The notes under the pieces: generated by a model
What the model saw: the letters and a program-made list of their open reading frames with translations, nothing else
The model's database searches: none
What the model was told of the DNA's origin: nothing
Part shown: positions 54,263-64,000 of the stretch, piece by piece
How the letters are laid out: each line of letters starts with the position of its first letter
Position numbering within the stretch: position 1 is the first letter of the stretch
Program-made: the position numbers and the translations under genes
Assembly (NCBI GenBank): GCA_022180725.1
Contig: BQMO01000001.1
Span: 124,001 to 188,000 of the forward strand
Reading direction: 5' to 3'
Source: Phycisphaerae bacterium
GTDB lineage: Bacteria > Planctomycetota > Phycisphaerae > Phycisphaerales > UBA1924
DNA length: 64,000 bases

Positions 54263-57200
54263 TCAGAACGGGCTGATGATCCGATCCAGCAGCGACTTCA
54301 CGTTCTGCTTCCCGAGGAAGAAGTCGGTCCGCGTCACGGTATCGAACGACGAGGAGAGGTCGCGGTTGAGGTTGGGAAGGGTGTAGGCACGGCCCGGGCC
54401 GGGGCGGTTTTCGACCGCGTCCGCCGCCGTCGGGTCGAACGCCGTCACCCCGTTCCCGTTGTTCGCCGAGATGCGCAGCCCGACCAACTCGCCCACGCGG
54501 CGCGCCACCGCGCCGGTGAGCGACTGCACGAACGCGTCCATATCGACCTGGCTGGGCGTCAGCCCCAGCAGCGCGAACGACGGCACGAAGACCACGGCCT
54601 CGTCCTCGACATTCGCGTTGAACGGATCGGAGTGCTGCGCGAACCCGTACGGCTGGGTCGTCTGCAGTTGCTGGCTGAGGAACGAGAAGTTGAAAGACGA
54701 GAACGGATCGAACAGCGGGGTGATCGGATCGACCTTCGAGGAGAGGAAGGCCGTCGAGAACTGCTCGCCCTCGAAGTCCGCCGGATTGGTCGAGAAGCGG
54801 ACGTCCAGCCCCGGCCCGGTCGTCGCGCCCTGGAAGAGCGAGTTGAGCGAGTTGGTGAGCTGCCCGAGGATGTAGGTCTGCACCGGCTGGCCGTTCGGCG
54901 CCGCCCCGGCGAAGCCCAGCGTGCTCGCGAGGAACGGCGCCAAGGTCGTGGCCACGCCGCCGACCTCGAGCCAGTTGACGCTCCCGCCGTTGGTCTCGAT
55001 GAAGACGTTCTGGCGGGACTTGGTGATCTCGCCCGGCGTGCCGCCCAGGGTGATGTCGATGCGGTAGTCGGTGTTGAACACGCCCTGGAGGTACACCGCC
55101 AGGGACGCGCCGGCGCCCGGCACGTCGGTCCGATCGGGCGAGACGAACTCGATGTAGAAATCGCCCGAGGCATCGAACCCGTACTTCGTCACGCCGTTGT
55201 CCGCCAGCACCGTGTTGGGCTTCCCGCCGTTGGGCGTGAAGTCCGTCGGGCTGAAGACCAACGTAGCATCGTCGAGCGTGCCCGAGTTGGACGTGTCGAA
55301 CAGGGCGAACTGGACCGCCCCGCGGTTGTCGATAAAGAGGCGCTGGCTGGCGCGGTCGCCGCTCGGCGGAGACGCGCTGCCCAGGTCGGCCCCCAGTTCG
55401 TTCAGCTTCACCGTGATCTTCATCCGCGTGCCGGGGCTGATGGGCTGGCGGTTGTTGAGGTGGAAGATGTCGACGTCGGCCTCGACCTTCGAGGGCACGC
55501 CGAACGACCCGGGCCGCCCGATTGCACTGTCGATGCGGTACGACACGGCCCCTGCGCCGGTGCGGGTCGAGGTAAGGCCGCGTCCGTCCACGCCCGTCAC
55601 CACGTCGTCCGCCGTGTTCGGGGCGTTATCCGCGCCGCGGCTGTGCGTGAAGGTGAAGGTATCGATGACGATCTGGGCCGGGTCGTCGCTGGTGCCGAAG
55701 ACCCCGTCCACGCCGGCGAAGGCGATGGGCGCCGGCGCGGGCACGAGGCTGTCCCCGTCGCCCGAGTCGGTGGTCGAGGTGAAGCCCGAGTTCCCGTCGT
55801 CCGCCACCTCGAGCGTGAAGTGATACCCGCCGATGCCGCTGGGCGGGATCGGGATGTTCGGGATGGTCGAGGTGGCCGCCACGGTCGCCGCGTTGCCGAC
55901 GGCGATGGTGTAGGTCCCGGTCTGGCGGATGAGGTACGCCGAGGGGAAGGTGACGTCCGAGACGCTGGCCGCGGGCACGGGCAGCGACGTCGCCGTCGCG
56001 TTGTCGATCAGCGTGCTGAGCGCCACGCCGCTGGGCCCGAAGATGGTGAGCCCGGCCAGTTGTGCCGGGCCTTGCAGGGCGCCGAGGCGGAGAATCTGCC
56101 CGGCCTGGAGGGTGAGGCTGTAGAGATCCACGTCGCTCGCGAAGGAGAAGTAGTTGGTCGAGACATCAGGGTGATCCCCGATGAACCCGCGCACGGTGTA
56201 GACCTTGTTCGGGTCGGGCAGGCCGTCGGGCGTGTAGTTGTTGTCGAGGATGCGGTTGAGGTCGGCGGGCGCGTAGAAGTCGACGCGCTGGGCCGCGTTG
56301 CCGTTGTTGAAGGCCGATCCGGCGGTGAACTTGTCGCCCACGTCGCCGACGATCGCCTCGTCGGAGTAGTTCTCGCCGGCCTGGGCAAAGCCGTCGGCAT
56401 TGCCGTCGATCGTCTGCCCGCTGAGCTTCGCGCGGAACTTGGTCTGATCGAGCACAAAGCGGTAGATGCCCGGCCCGGGGCGGCCGCTGACCTGCGGCAG
56501 GTTCGCGTCGCTCACCGCCCGGGCGAACTGCACGACGCCGGCGTTGGTCGCCACGTCGTACGACACGGTGTAGTCCAGCCCCGGCGCGAGGCGCTGGAGC
56601 ACGTCGCCCGAGCCGCGCACCTCGTAGACCTGCAGCGCCGGCGCGAAGCTCGACGCGTCGATGGGCTGGTTGAACATCAGGCTCGCGCGCCACTGACCGG
56701 CGTCGGCTCCGGTGATGATTTCCTTCACCTGCACCGGCGCCGGGGGCAGGTTGAGCGCCTCACGGGCGAAGTTGCCCGACGAGCCGGTGAACGTCGCCCC
56801 GCCGATGCGCACGAGCGTGATCGTGCCCGTCGAGGCGATGCGGTACGACTCGCTCCCGCGCGTCGACCCGAGCTGGTTGCCGGTGATCGTGACCGTCCCG
56901 ATCGAGGATCGCCCGGACGCGATGGTGTCGTCGGTGCTGCCGAAGAACCCGTCGGCCCCGCGGGCGTACCCCGCGACCACGTTCGATTCGCGGAAGTGCC
57001 CGTTCACCGTCACCGTGCCGATGAAGCCCGTCGAGAGCGTGTCGGCGTTCAGGCCCGTGCCGCCGAAGGCGGCGTCCTGGCCCAGGTCCAGCCCGGCGAC
57101 GATCGACGTCGCGAAGGCCTCGCCGCCGATGGTCACCGTCGTGAGGTTGTTGCCCGCGTTGACAATCGAGCGGCTCGCGCTCGCGGCGGAGAAGGCGCCG

Positions 57201-60200
57201 AGGTTGCCGCCGACGCGCACCTGCGCCCGGTCCATCGCGCCCGACACGGCGATGCTCGTCGCGTTGCGGTCGACGCTGAAGGGCGCCCGGGCCGTCCCGG
57301 TGATCACGCCCGTGCCCAGGTTCAGCAGTTTGACGCTGGCTTCGCCCGTGGTGATCGAGTTGTCGGCCCCGAAGTTACCGTTGACGCGGAACGTCGTCAC
57401 GGCGCGACCGCCCACGTGCCCGCCCGCCAGCGAGGCGAACGTCCACGTGCCCACGTCGCCGCCGATGATGAACTGGCCCGTGCTGTTCACCGCGCCGAAG
57501 GTCGCCGTGGTCACGGCGCCGTCGACGACCACGTTGGAGTTGCCCGTGAGCGCGGCGTTGAGGGCGAGCGTGCCCAGCGAGGCATCGTCGCCCGTCACGA
57601 CGCTGAAGTTGGCGATGGTGCCCGTGCTCGACGACACGGTGAGGTTCGAGGCCGAGGTCGTGTTCCGCAGGGTCAGCCGGCCCGTCGAGGTGTTGAAGAA
57701 GGCCGTGCCCGGGCCGGCGAGGGTCAGCGTGACCGTCGCGCCGGAGTAGGAGAACGATTGCGAGCCGGAGAACTGCGTGCCCGGCGTACCCGTGCCGCTG
57801 TCGAGCAGCGAGTTCACCCCGCCCGTGCTCTTGGCGAAGCGCGTGTCGTTGCTGACCGAGGACGAGAGCGTATCGCCGTAGACCGAGACGCCCGAACTGA
57901 CCGAGCCCAGCGAGAGCGTGCCGATGGTGGACAGCCCGATGGCCGTCACATCGTCGCTCGTGTTGTAGAGGCCGTCGGCCCCGGCGTTCATGCCGGCCGA
58001 GAAGGTCGATCGGCGGATATTCCCGCCGACCGTGACGCGTGTGATCGACCCGCTCTTGATGATGTCCGCGTCGCCGTTCACCCCGCCCGGGCGATTGTCG
58101 GCCCCGAGGGCCACCAACCCGCTGATGAACGACGCGTCCGCGACGCTGCCGGTGATGGCGATGGTGTCGATCAGGTCACCCGCGGCGAAGAAGGAACCCT
58201 TCCCGGTCGAGAGCGTGTCGTTGGCAACCCCGCCCGTGATCGAGATGGACGTAATCACGCGGCCCGCGACGAACGAGGACTCGAAGACCGAACCGTTCGT
58301 CACGACGACCGCGACGATGTTGAACCCGGCGCTGATGCGCGGACCCTGGTAGCCCGTGCCCTCTTCCACGCCCGCCGGCACCTGGTTCCGCCGCGCGTCG
58401 TACGACGTGTTCCCGTCCATCGCGGGGTTGATGCCGATGTCCCCGAAGACCCCGTCGGCCCCCGCCACCACACGCAGGAGCGTGAGTTCGTAGTCCGCGT
58501 GCACGTTCCCGTACAGGTTGCCGTTGGTGATGATCAGGCTGGTGATGTTCCCGTCGTACGCGGCGATGGTGTTGCCCGGCAGCAACGACCCGTTGTTGAT
58601 CGCCACCGACGCGATCCCGCCGGTGTAGGAAAGGATGTCCCCGTCGAAGTCCCCGTTGATGATCACGCTCGCGATGCTGCGGAAGGCGATGATCGAGCCT
58701 TCGCCCACGAGGTTGTTCCCGGGCTTGTTGGTCGCCCCGCCCAGAGTGATGACGCCCGTGATGGCCTCGCCCACGCGCAGGTCCGCGTACAACTGACCGT
58801 TCGGCGCGCTCGCCGTCGCCAGGTTGCCGCGCACCAGGATCACGCCGCGGTCGTCCCGGCTGCCCAGGTGCCGTCCCGCGGTGATCGTGGCCAGGTTGCC
58901 CGAGATGTCGGCCTGAATGGCCACGTCGCGGCTGGCCTGCAGCAGGGTGACGTTCCCGCGCGTCGTGGTCGTGGTGATGAGGCCCTTGAGGTCGCCGTTG
59001 GTCACGCGCACCGTGCCGATCGGCCCGCTCGCCGAGATGTTCCCGTAGATGCCCAGGACCGCCGTGATCGTTCCGATCGCGCCGTCGGGTCCGGTGACCT
59101 CGATCCGCCCGTTGTTGATCAGCCCGTTCACGGTGAACGTCGTCAACGCGCCCGAGACGCTCACGGTGCTCGACTGCATGTTCCGTGCGATCGTCACCAT
59201 CGGGAGCGACCCCACGTTGATGTCCGACCCGCGCAGGTCGTTGGTCACCACCAGCGCCTTGAGTTCGTTGTCCACGTCGATCGCCGACCGCGTGATGTTC
59301 ACCGCGGTGATGTTCTCCGTCACCTTGCCCAGGAGGTCCACCACCAGGTCGGAGATGTCCTGCACGGCCACCAGGCGGCGCAGGTCGCGCCCGCCCAGGA
59401 TGCGGTTCAGCCGCACTTCGTTCTCCGTGCCCAGCAGCGTCGAGTTGCGGTAGCCCAGGGCCGTCACGATCCCGATGTTCTGCGACATCACCAGTTCCGA
59501 CGCGTCGAAGTAGCCCCCGGTGAGGGTGAGCGTGTCGAGCACGCGCCCGCGCACGCGCGAGCGGAACAGGTCCGTGTTGGTCAGGGTAATGCGCTGAATG
59601 TCGCCGGTCGCCAGGTCTTCTTCCGTGAAGTTGAACGAGGCCCAGAACCCGTCCAGGTTCTGCGACGCGATGAACGCGTCGCGCACCGTCGCGTTGGAGA
59701 GGATGATCCGGTCGATCCCGTCGCCCGGCACGCCGGGCAGGTCCGGATCGACGGCATTGCCCGCCGTCACCACGCCGGAGAACCTCACCCCGCTCGCCTG
59801 GAGCGAGGTAATTTCGGTGATGTCGTCGAGCGCAAAGATGCCCGCGGACGCCATCGGCCCGGTCGGCGTCGCCAGCCCGTCCCCGATCTCGATCCGGGTG
59901 ATGTTCGCCGCGAGGATCGTGCCCACGATGCCGTGGAACTGGCCCAGCGGCGTGATGCGGTCCGCGTTCGCCGTGAGCAGCACCAGCGTTGACGTACCCC
60001 CACCCAGCAGCACGTCGCCTACCGCGCCCTCCACGCGCACCTGCTGCACGTCGCCCCCGGCCACGAACAGCCCGTTGAGCCACCAGTCCAGCGGCCCGCC
60101 CAGGTCGTCCATGTACGCGTTGTTCTGGCTGAAATCGTCGTCGTTCAACGGGCGAAGCGCGTTCCCGTTGTAGTCGTTGTCCATCAGGCCCGCGGGCACG

Positions 60201-63200
60201 AAGCCCGCCGGGTCCAGCGGCACGCTGTAGTTCAGCGGCCCGAGCGCCGGGAACTGCGTGTAGCCAAGATTGCCGCGGATGTCGAGGCGGTTGAGCGACG
60301 TGACCACCGCGGCGACGATGTCTCCGCCCGGGGTCTGGTTGATGATCTGATCCAGGGCGCCCGCGTCGATGCGCAGGATGTCGACCTCGATGCCGCCGGT
60401 GATGATGATGCTCGAGGCCGCGGTCGATCCGGTCACGTTGATGTGCCCGATGCCGACCACGCCGTTGCCCTGCCCGCCCGAGCCGGGCGCGGGCTGGATG
60501 CGCAGGATGCCCGCGATGCCGAGGTTGACGTTGATCTGCCCGATGGCCACGCCCTGCGACCCGTCGATCGGGAAGACGCGGACGGTGCCCACCTGCACGC
60601 CCGGGGCCGCGCCCTCGACGAAGATGCGGATGCGCGCCCCGCCGTCGTCCACGAGGTCGAGCGGCTGGTCGCCGATGATCGGCAGGATCGCGTCCACGGT
60701 GTTCACCGTGTCCAGGCGCATGAGGTCCACGAAGCGAACGTCCGACCCGGCGCCGGTGATGAACTGCACGCCGCGCTGCCCGAGGTACACGCCCGAACGC
60801 GGATCGCCGTCGTTGTACGCGTCCTGGCTGGTCAGGAAGGCGCCGATGGTCGACCCCGGGCTGGTGCGCACGATCAGCGTGTCGCCGCCGATGTGGAAGC
60901 CTGTGCGGAAGTACCCGATGTCGCCCCGTCCGCCGGCGGTGCCGGTGGTGATGAGCACCGGCCTCTGCAGGCCCACGCGGGCACGCGGGTCGGTCTCGTC
61001 CTGGTCCATCCCGATCCCGCCGCGGATGTCGATCGTCCCGATGCTCCCGCCGACCGAAAGATCGAGGAAGTTGACGTCGCCCTCGCCCGGACCGCCGCCG
61101 ACCAACGGGTTCAGGCCCGTCACCATCGAAACCAGGTCGCCCCCGATGCGGAAGACGATGCTCGACACCGAGGCCGGGTACCCGATGTCCGATCCCGCGG
61201 TGATGTTGTAGAGCGTGCCGGGGATGGTGAACGTGCCGCCCTGGAAGGTCAGCGACGCGTCGGCGTCGATGTTGGTGTTGTACGTGCTCAGCGGCAACGC
61301 ATCGGCCCCGTCGTCGCCGACGAAGCCCGTGCCCACGCGCACCGCGCCCATGTTCCCCGAGAGCACGGTGATCGAGTTGCCCTCGCCGCTCGCGGCGTCC
61401 GTGAAGCCCGACCCCCCGCCCGTGCGGTACGCGCCAAAGGTCATCGGCGCCAACCCGGTGATGTTCACCGTATACGACGAGTTGCCCGCGCCGTCTTCAA
61501 CACCGTTCGGATCGGTAATGACGAGGTAGTACACCCCCGCCGCCGTCGGCTTCCATCGCAACTGCGAGACCGTGAACCGCCCGCTCGTGGCGGGGAGTTT
61601 CGGCGCCGCCAGGGTGCGGCCTTCCTGATCGACGATGCGGAAGTACGGCGAGATCCGCGTGACGTCGTTGATCCCCTCGACCACCAGTTCCTGCGTGCCG
61701 TCCACCGCGAACGCGAAGACGTCGTTGGTGTCCTCGCCGTTGAACGGGTCCTGCCCGGAGAGTTCCCCGCTGATCCGCACGCCGGTGGAGAGCGAGCCGA
61801 TCCATTCGGCCCCCATGATCGTGTCGTTGCGGTAGAACGACGGGCCGAAGATCACCGGCTGATCCGCCCCGCGGAACGTGTCCTGCGGCGAGCGGGCTAC
61901 GTACAACCCGTTGCGCAGCAGCGTGCGGATGATCTCCAGGTCCGCCGTGTCCGTGGAGACCCCGAACACGAACTCCTTCTCGTAGTAGTGCGCGATGTCG
62001 CGCGAGGGACGCGTGATCGGCGAGTTGATGTCGCCCACGACGAGGATGTCCGCCATGCCGCGGCCCGCCGCCGCCACTTCGCCCAGCGTCCGCCCGACGA
62101 TGACCTGCGACCCCGTCTTGTTGTTCTGGTCCACGCGCGTGTTGGGCGCGGGGTTGAAGTCCGGGTCGGGCGACCACTGCCCGAGGTCCGACCCCACCAT
62201 GAGGCGTCCCAGGTCGCCCTCGACCGTCAGCGAGCCGACCATGTACCCCACGTCAAAACGCTCGATCGCCCCGAATACGCGCGACGAGCCGTGCAGAATC
62301 CCGTGCACCAGAATGCTCGAGATCGACCCGTTCTCGACGAAGATGCCCTGGTTTGCGTTCGTGAACCCGGTGATCACCGGATTCTGCTGAAGGTTTGCGT
62401 ACGGATTGCCGTTGATCGGCCTGATGAATGGCGAGCCGATGACAACCGACCCCGGCCCGGGCGGGAGTCCCGTGACCACCACGTTGCCCTGGTTGACCCG
62501 GTACGCGTACCCGAACCCGGCCGACTCGAAATCGTTGTAAATACCGACCACGTCGTCGGCCAGGAAGAACGCGAACCCGCCCTCGACCAGTTCCGCGTCC
62601 GGCGGGTCTTCCTCACCCGTGACCGTCTCGATCGTCCCGCCCCAGACCGACACGCTCGTCCGCATGTCGCTGTTGAGCACCCGGATCCGCCCGATCCCGT
62701 AGTTGTAATCGGCGATCCCGTTGTCATCCATGTCGATCAGCGGCAAAGAGGTTCCGTCCGCGCCCAGGGCTTCGAGCGTCCGCCGCATGTCGCGACCGTA
62801 AAGGTCCTCGACCACGATCTGGGCGCCCACCGGCCCGGTCAGCACGATGCCCGCCCCGAACACCAGGCCGTTGACGAGCGCGGCGTTGTTCCCCGCGGGT
62901 ACGGTGTAGGTCATGTCGTCGATAAGGAAGGCCGGGTTCCCGCCTACGAACGACGTCACCTCGAATCGCACCGTATCGAACGTCGAGTTGTTGGCGTCCT
63001 GCAGATCGATCGTGAGTTGTCCAAGGCCGAGGGCCGGATTGAAAACCGTCCCCGCCGGACCGGCCGTGAACATGGCCTGCAGCGCCGGGCCGGTGATCGC
63101 CGCGACCTGCACGTTGTTGCGGAACAGCCGGACGATGAAGTTGGCCGGGAGCAGGCCCGTGTTGTCCAGGACGTTCTCAGGCTGAACCAGCATGGAGAAT

Positions 63201-63712
63201 CCCGTGGCCTGCACTTTGCGCGTGGGGTTGTCCGGGTCGTTGTAGAACTCGAAGGCGAAGAACTCGCCCGCGTTGTTCGGGGCCGCGCGGAGCCACCGGT
63301 TCTGCGCCTGCGCGTCGTTGGGCTGAATCACGTAATCACCCGGCGGCGTGATGTTGTGCGACGTGCGGATCGCCGAGTCAGCGAACAGCCGCCCACTGCC
63401 TACCACGCCGGGCGCCTCGTCGTCGAACGGCTCCGCGATGATGGTGTCCGTCGCCGTCCCGCGCGTCGCGGACGTGGCGATGTGCGGCAGGACATAGGCA
63501 AAGTACGCCGACACCTGCCCGATGCCCGTGTTCGGGTTCACCGCGTCCGCCGTCACCGTCAGGGAGAACAGCAACTGCCGCGCCTCGAGCGGCTCGGCTC
63601 CCACCGGTTCGGCCAGCCCCGCCCACGACGCCAGCCTCGACGCCAGCGACGCCTTCCGTGGCGCAGTGTTCGTGCTTCGACGAGCATCCCGACGGCTCTT
63701 GGTCAGACCCAT
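54263..63712 (-). CDS. Giant LEPR-type surface protein with beta-solenoid repeats and degenerate metzincin-like end
   Basis: 3149 residues. The N-terminus is Arg-rich, then has PLEARQLLFS, the planctomycete LEPR-xLL export motif. Two pre-peptidase-C-terminal-like domains lie near residues 650-760 and 2520-2610 (DVDLYSLTLQAGQILRLGA). Between them hundreds of short strands (TNGNLYGNV, VTNGSVFESSF, ITNSDL-type) make a right-handed solenoid or adhesin-like body, with repeated GADGxFG..DD loops that may bind calcium. Near residue 3080 AVARRVGELVGLR looks like a zinc-protease HExxHxxGL site whose His residues are gone. AGGAG precedes the ATG at 63712. It is a single-gene unit. Confidence 0.85.
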   Translation of the reverse strand: MGLTKSRRDARRSTNTAPRKASLASRLASWAGLAEPVGAEPLEARQLLFSLTVTADAVNPNTGIGQVSAYFAYVLPHIATSATRGTATDTIIAEPFDDEAPGVVGSGRLFADSAIRTSHNITPPGDYVIQPNDAQAQNRWLRAAPNNAGEFFAFEFYNDPDNPTRKVQATGFSMLVQPENVLDNTGLLPANFIVRLFRNNVQVAAITGPALQAMFTAGPAGTVFNPALGLGQLTIDLQDANNSTFDTVRFEVTSFVGGNPAFLIDDMTYTVPAGNNAALVNGLVFGAGIVLTGPVGAQIVVEDLYGRDMRRTLEALGADGTSLPLIDMDDNGIADYNYGIGRIRVLNSDMRTSVSVWGGTIETVTGEEDPPDAELVEGGFAFFLADDVVGIYNDFESAGFGYAYRVNQGNVVVTGLPPGPGSVVIGSPFIRPINGNPYANLQQNPVITGFTNANQGIFVENGSISSILVHGILHGSSRVFGAIERFDVGYMVGSLTVEGDLGRLMVGSDLGQWSPDPDFNPAPNTRVDQNNKTGSQVIVGRTLGEVAAAGRGMADILVVGDINSPITRPSRDIAHYYEKEFVFGVSTDTADLEIIRTLLRNGLYVARSPQDTFRGADQPVIFGPSFYRNDTIMGAEWIGSLSTGVRISGELSGQDPFNGEDTNDVFAFAVDGTQELVVEGINDVTRISPYFRIVDQEGRTLAAPKLPATSGRFTVSQLRWKPTAAGVYYLVITDPNGVEDGAGNSSYTVNITGLAPMTFGAYRTGGGSGFTDAASGEGNSITVLSGNMGAVRVGTGFVGDDGADALPLSTYNTNIDADASLTFQGGTFTIPGTLYNITAGSDIGYPASVSSIVFRIGGDLVSMVTGLNPLVGGGPGEGDVNFLDLSVGGSIGTIDIRGGIGMDQDETDPRARVGLQRPVLITTGTAGGRGDIGYFRTGFHIGGDTLIVRTSPGSTIGAFLTSQDAYNDGDPRSGVYLGQRGVQFITGAGSDVRFVDLMRLDTVNTVDAILPIIGDQPLDLVDDGGARIRIFVEGAAPGVQVGTVRVFPIDGSQGVAIGQINVNLGIAGILRIQPAPGSGGQGNGVVGIGHINVTGSTAASSIIITGGIEVDILRIDAGALDQIINQTPGGDIVAAVVTSLNRLDIRGNLGYTQFPALGPLNYSVPLDPAGFVPAGLMDNDYNGNALRPLNDDDFSQNNAYMDDLGGPLDWWLNGLFVAGGDVQQVRVEGAVGDVLLGGGTSTLVLLTANADRITPLGQFHGIVGTILAANITRIEIGDGLATPTGPMASAGIFALDDITEITSLQASGVRFSGVVTAGNAVDPDLPGVPGDGIDRIILSNATVRDAFIASQNLDGFWASFNFTEEDLATGDIQRITLTNTDLFRSRVRGRVLDTLTLTGGYFDASELVMSQNIGIVTALGYRNSTLLGTENEVRLNRILGGRDLRRLVAVQDISDLVVDLLGKVTENITAVNITRSAIDVDNELKALVVTNDLRGSDINVGSLPMVTIARNMQSSTVSVSGALTTFTVNGLINNGRIEVTGPDGAIGTITAVLGIYGNISASGPIGTVRVTNGDLKGLITTTTTRGNVTLLQASRDVAIQADISGNLATITAGRHLGSRDDRGVILVRGNLATASAPNGQLYADLRVGEAITGVITLGGATNKPGNNLVGEGSIIAFRSIASVIINGDFDGDILSYTGGIASVAINNGSLLPGNTIAAYDGNITSLIITNGNLYGNVHADYELTLLRVVAGADGVFGDIGINPAMDGNTSYDARRNQVPAGVEEGTGYQGPRISAGFNIVAVVVTNGSVFESSFVAGRVITSISITGGVANDTLSTGKGSFFAAGDLIDTIAITGSVADASFISGLVALGADNRPGGVNGDADIIKSGSITRVTVGGNIRRSTFSAGMNAGADGLYNTSDDVTAIGLSTIGTLSLGSVSSGVSVYGDTLSSSVSNDTRFAKSTGGVNSLLDSGTGTPGTQFSGSQSFSYSGATVTLTLAGPGTAFFNTSTGRLTLRNTTSASNLTVSSSTGTIANFSVVTGDDASLGTLALNAALTGNSNVVVDGAVTTATFGAVNSTGQFIIGGDVGTWTFASLAGGHVGGRAVTTFRVNGNFGADNSITTGEASVKLLNLGTGVITGTARAPFSVDRNATSIAVSGAMDRAQVRVGGNLGAFSAASASRSIVNAGNNLTTVTIGGEAFATSIVAGLDLGQDAAFGGTGLNADTLSTGFIGTVTVNGHFRESNVVAGYARGADGFFGSTDDTIASGRSSIGTVTITGNQLGSTRGSESYRIASTGTITLVRIGGATFTGSSGNFAREALNLPPAPVQVKEIITGADAGQWRASLMFNQPIDASSFAPALQVYEVRGSGDVLQRLAPGLDYTVSYDVATNAGVVQFARAVSDANLPQVSGRPGPGIYRFVLDQTKFRAKLSGQTIDGNADGFAQAGENYSDEAIVGDVGDKFTAGSAFNNGNAAQRVDFYAPADLNRILDNNYTPDGLPDPNKVYTVRGFIGDHPDVSTNYFSFASDVDLYSLTLQAGQILRLGALQGPAQLAGLTIFGPSGVALSTLIDNATATSLPVPAASVSDVTFPSAYLIRQTGTYTIAVGNAATVAATSTIPNIPIPPSGIGGYHFTLEVADDGNSGFTSTTDSGDGDSLVPAPAPIAFAGVDGVFGTSDDPAQIVIDTFTFTHSRGADNAPNTADDVVTGVDGRGLTSTRTGAGAVSYRIDSAIGRPGSFGVPSKVEADVDIFHLNNRQPISPGTRMKITVKLNELGADLGSASPPSGDRASQRLFIDNRGAVQFALFDTSNSGTLDDATLVFSPTDFTPNGGKPNTVLADNGVTKYGFDASGDFYIEFVSPDRTDVPGAGASLAVYLQGVFNTDYRIDITLGGTPGEITKSRQNVFIETNGGSVNWLEVGGVATTLAPFLASTLGFAGAAPNGQPVQTYILGQLTNSLNSLFQGATTGPGLDVRFSTNPADFEGEQFSTAFLSSKVDPITPLFDPFSSFNFSFLSQQLQTTQPYGFAQHSDPFNANVEDEAVVFVPSFALLGLTPSQVDMDAFVQSLTGAVARRVGELVGLRISANNGNGVTAFDPTAADAVENRPGPGRAYTLPNLNRDLSSSFDTVTRTDFFLGKQNVKSLLDRIISPF

Positions 63713-63942
63713 ATCGACTCCTGAATCCTTCACGCGAGCGTGCGCGCCCCGGCGCACTCGCGAACTGCCGCATTTCTTCAGCCCATTCGCTGCCTTGCCC
63801 GCCGCCTCGGCCGCGCCGACACGCCCCCGCGCATCGCCGCGCCCCGATCGCCCTTCGCGACCGCCTTCCGGCGTCGCGTCGAGTCGCGCAAGGCTCGCCC
63901 GGGGTCGGCCACTCAGCCAACCCCACGGACCTTCCGACCCAT

Positions 63943-63971
63943 AGCCTACCGAACTCCGGCCCGACTTACAA
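63943..63971 (-). promoter_or_regulatory. Possible promoter of the giant surface protein gene
   Basis: On the minus strand TTGTAA (63966-63971) and TAGGCT (63943-63948) are 17 bases apart, 230 bases before the start codon. The match to consensus is modest. The remaining DNA from 63758 to 64000 contains no gene. Confidence 0.3.
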
Positions 63972-64000
63972 GCCGGGTGGCCCTTCGATACGCCTCTTTC

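Noticed and set aside
54257..59992. A 1911-codon plus-strand frame opposite the giant surface protein
   Set aside because: Shadow of codon use on the opposite strand: low-complexity Arg/Val/Asp/Gly composition. The minus strand gene has an SD, a terminator and domain motifs.

Overview
The window is very GC-rich and carries Gram-negative core genes (lpxK, tatA, rpoBC, ribosomal proteins, an F-type ATP synthase F0 operon). It also has several marks of Planctomycetes, most likely a Phycisphaerae-type bacterium: a c-type-cytochrome DUF1587-1592 family protein next to a DUF1552 Tat-exported partner, a giant surface protein beginning with an LEPR-like PLEARQLL motif, a PEP-CTERM-like anchor, small membrane proteins ending in a CxxCxYDLRG..CPxCG knuckle, and an AST-type arginine degradation pair. 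The taxonomic call is inference from gene content.

Layout. 1-920: small zinc-knuckle membrane proteins. 953-3618: astA-astD operon. 3747-7727: Na+/Ca2+ exchanger, lpxK operon with maf, omega-amidase. 7761-12608: F0 operon running leftward (AtpI-like, membrane protein, atpB, atpE, atpF) and ending in one uninterrupted frame that joins ATP synthase delta to phosphoglycerate kinase. 12694-16252: lipoprotein, serS, FkbM methyltransferase, Arg-rich repeat protein. 16253-20048: an accessory island with a REP-associated tyrosine transposase, its palindromic REP-like array, tandem repeats, and a restriction-modification pair (NotI-family nuclease plus D12 adenine methylase) of visibly lower GC. 20049-31868: folD with altered active-site residues, tatA, beta-helix protein, SRPBCC protein, DUF1552/DUF1592 pair, ATP-grasp protein, metF with a palindromic operator, a membrane-anchored protein, tRNA-Thr(CGU), DUF6065-like protein. 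32058-35374: secreted proteins plus an ECF sigma factor and a likely anti-sigma partner. 35420-39414: a cobalamin riboswitch followed by four closely spaced genes (surface protein with PEP-CTERM-like tail, PQQ-like propeller with dockerin-like end, pseudopilin-like protein, BFD-like [2Fe-2S] protein). 39502-50592: rplK-rplA-rplJ-rplL and rpoB-(small membrane gene)-rpoC. 50754-53043: amidohydrolase and glycosyltransferase, divergent. 53123-54231: an orphan mraZ behind DnaA-box-like and MraZ-box-like sequences, then non-coding DNA with hairpins. 54263-63712: a 3149-residue surface protein with a degenerate metzincin-like end.

The most unusual items are the atpH-pgk fusion, the B12-riboswitch-controlled secreted operon, and the NotI-like nuclease paired with an adenine methylase. 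All calls come from reading the sequence; no search was run.
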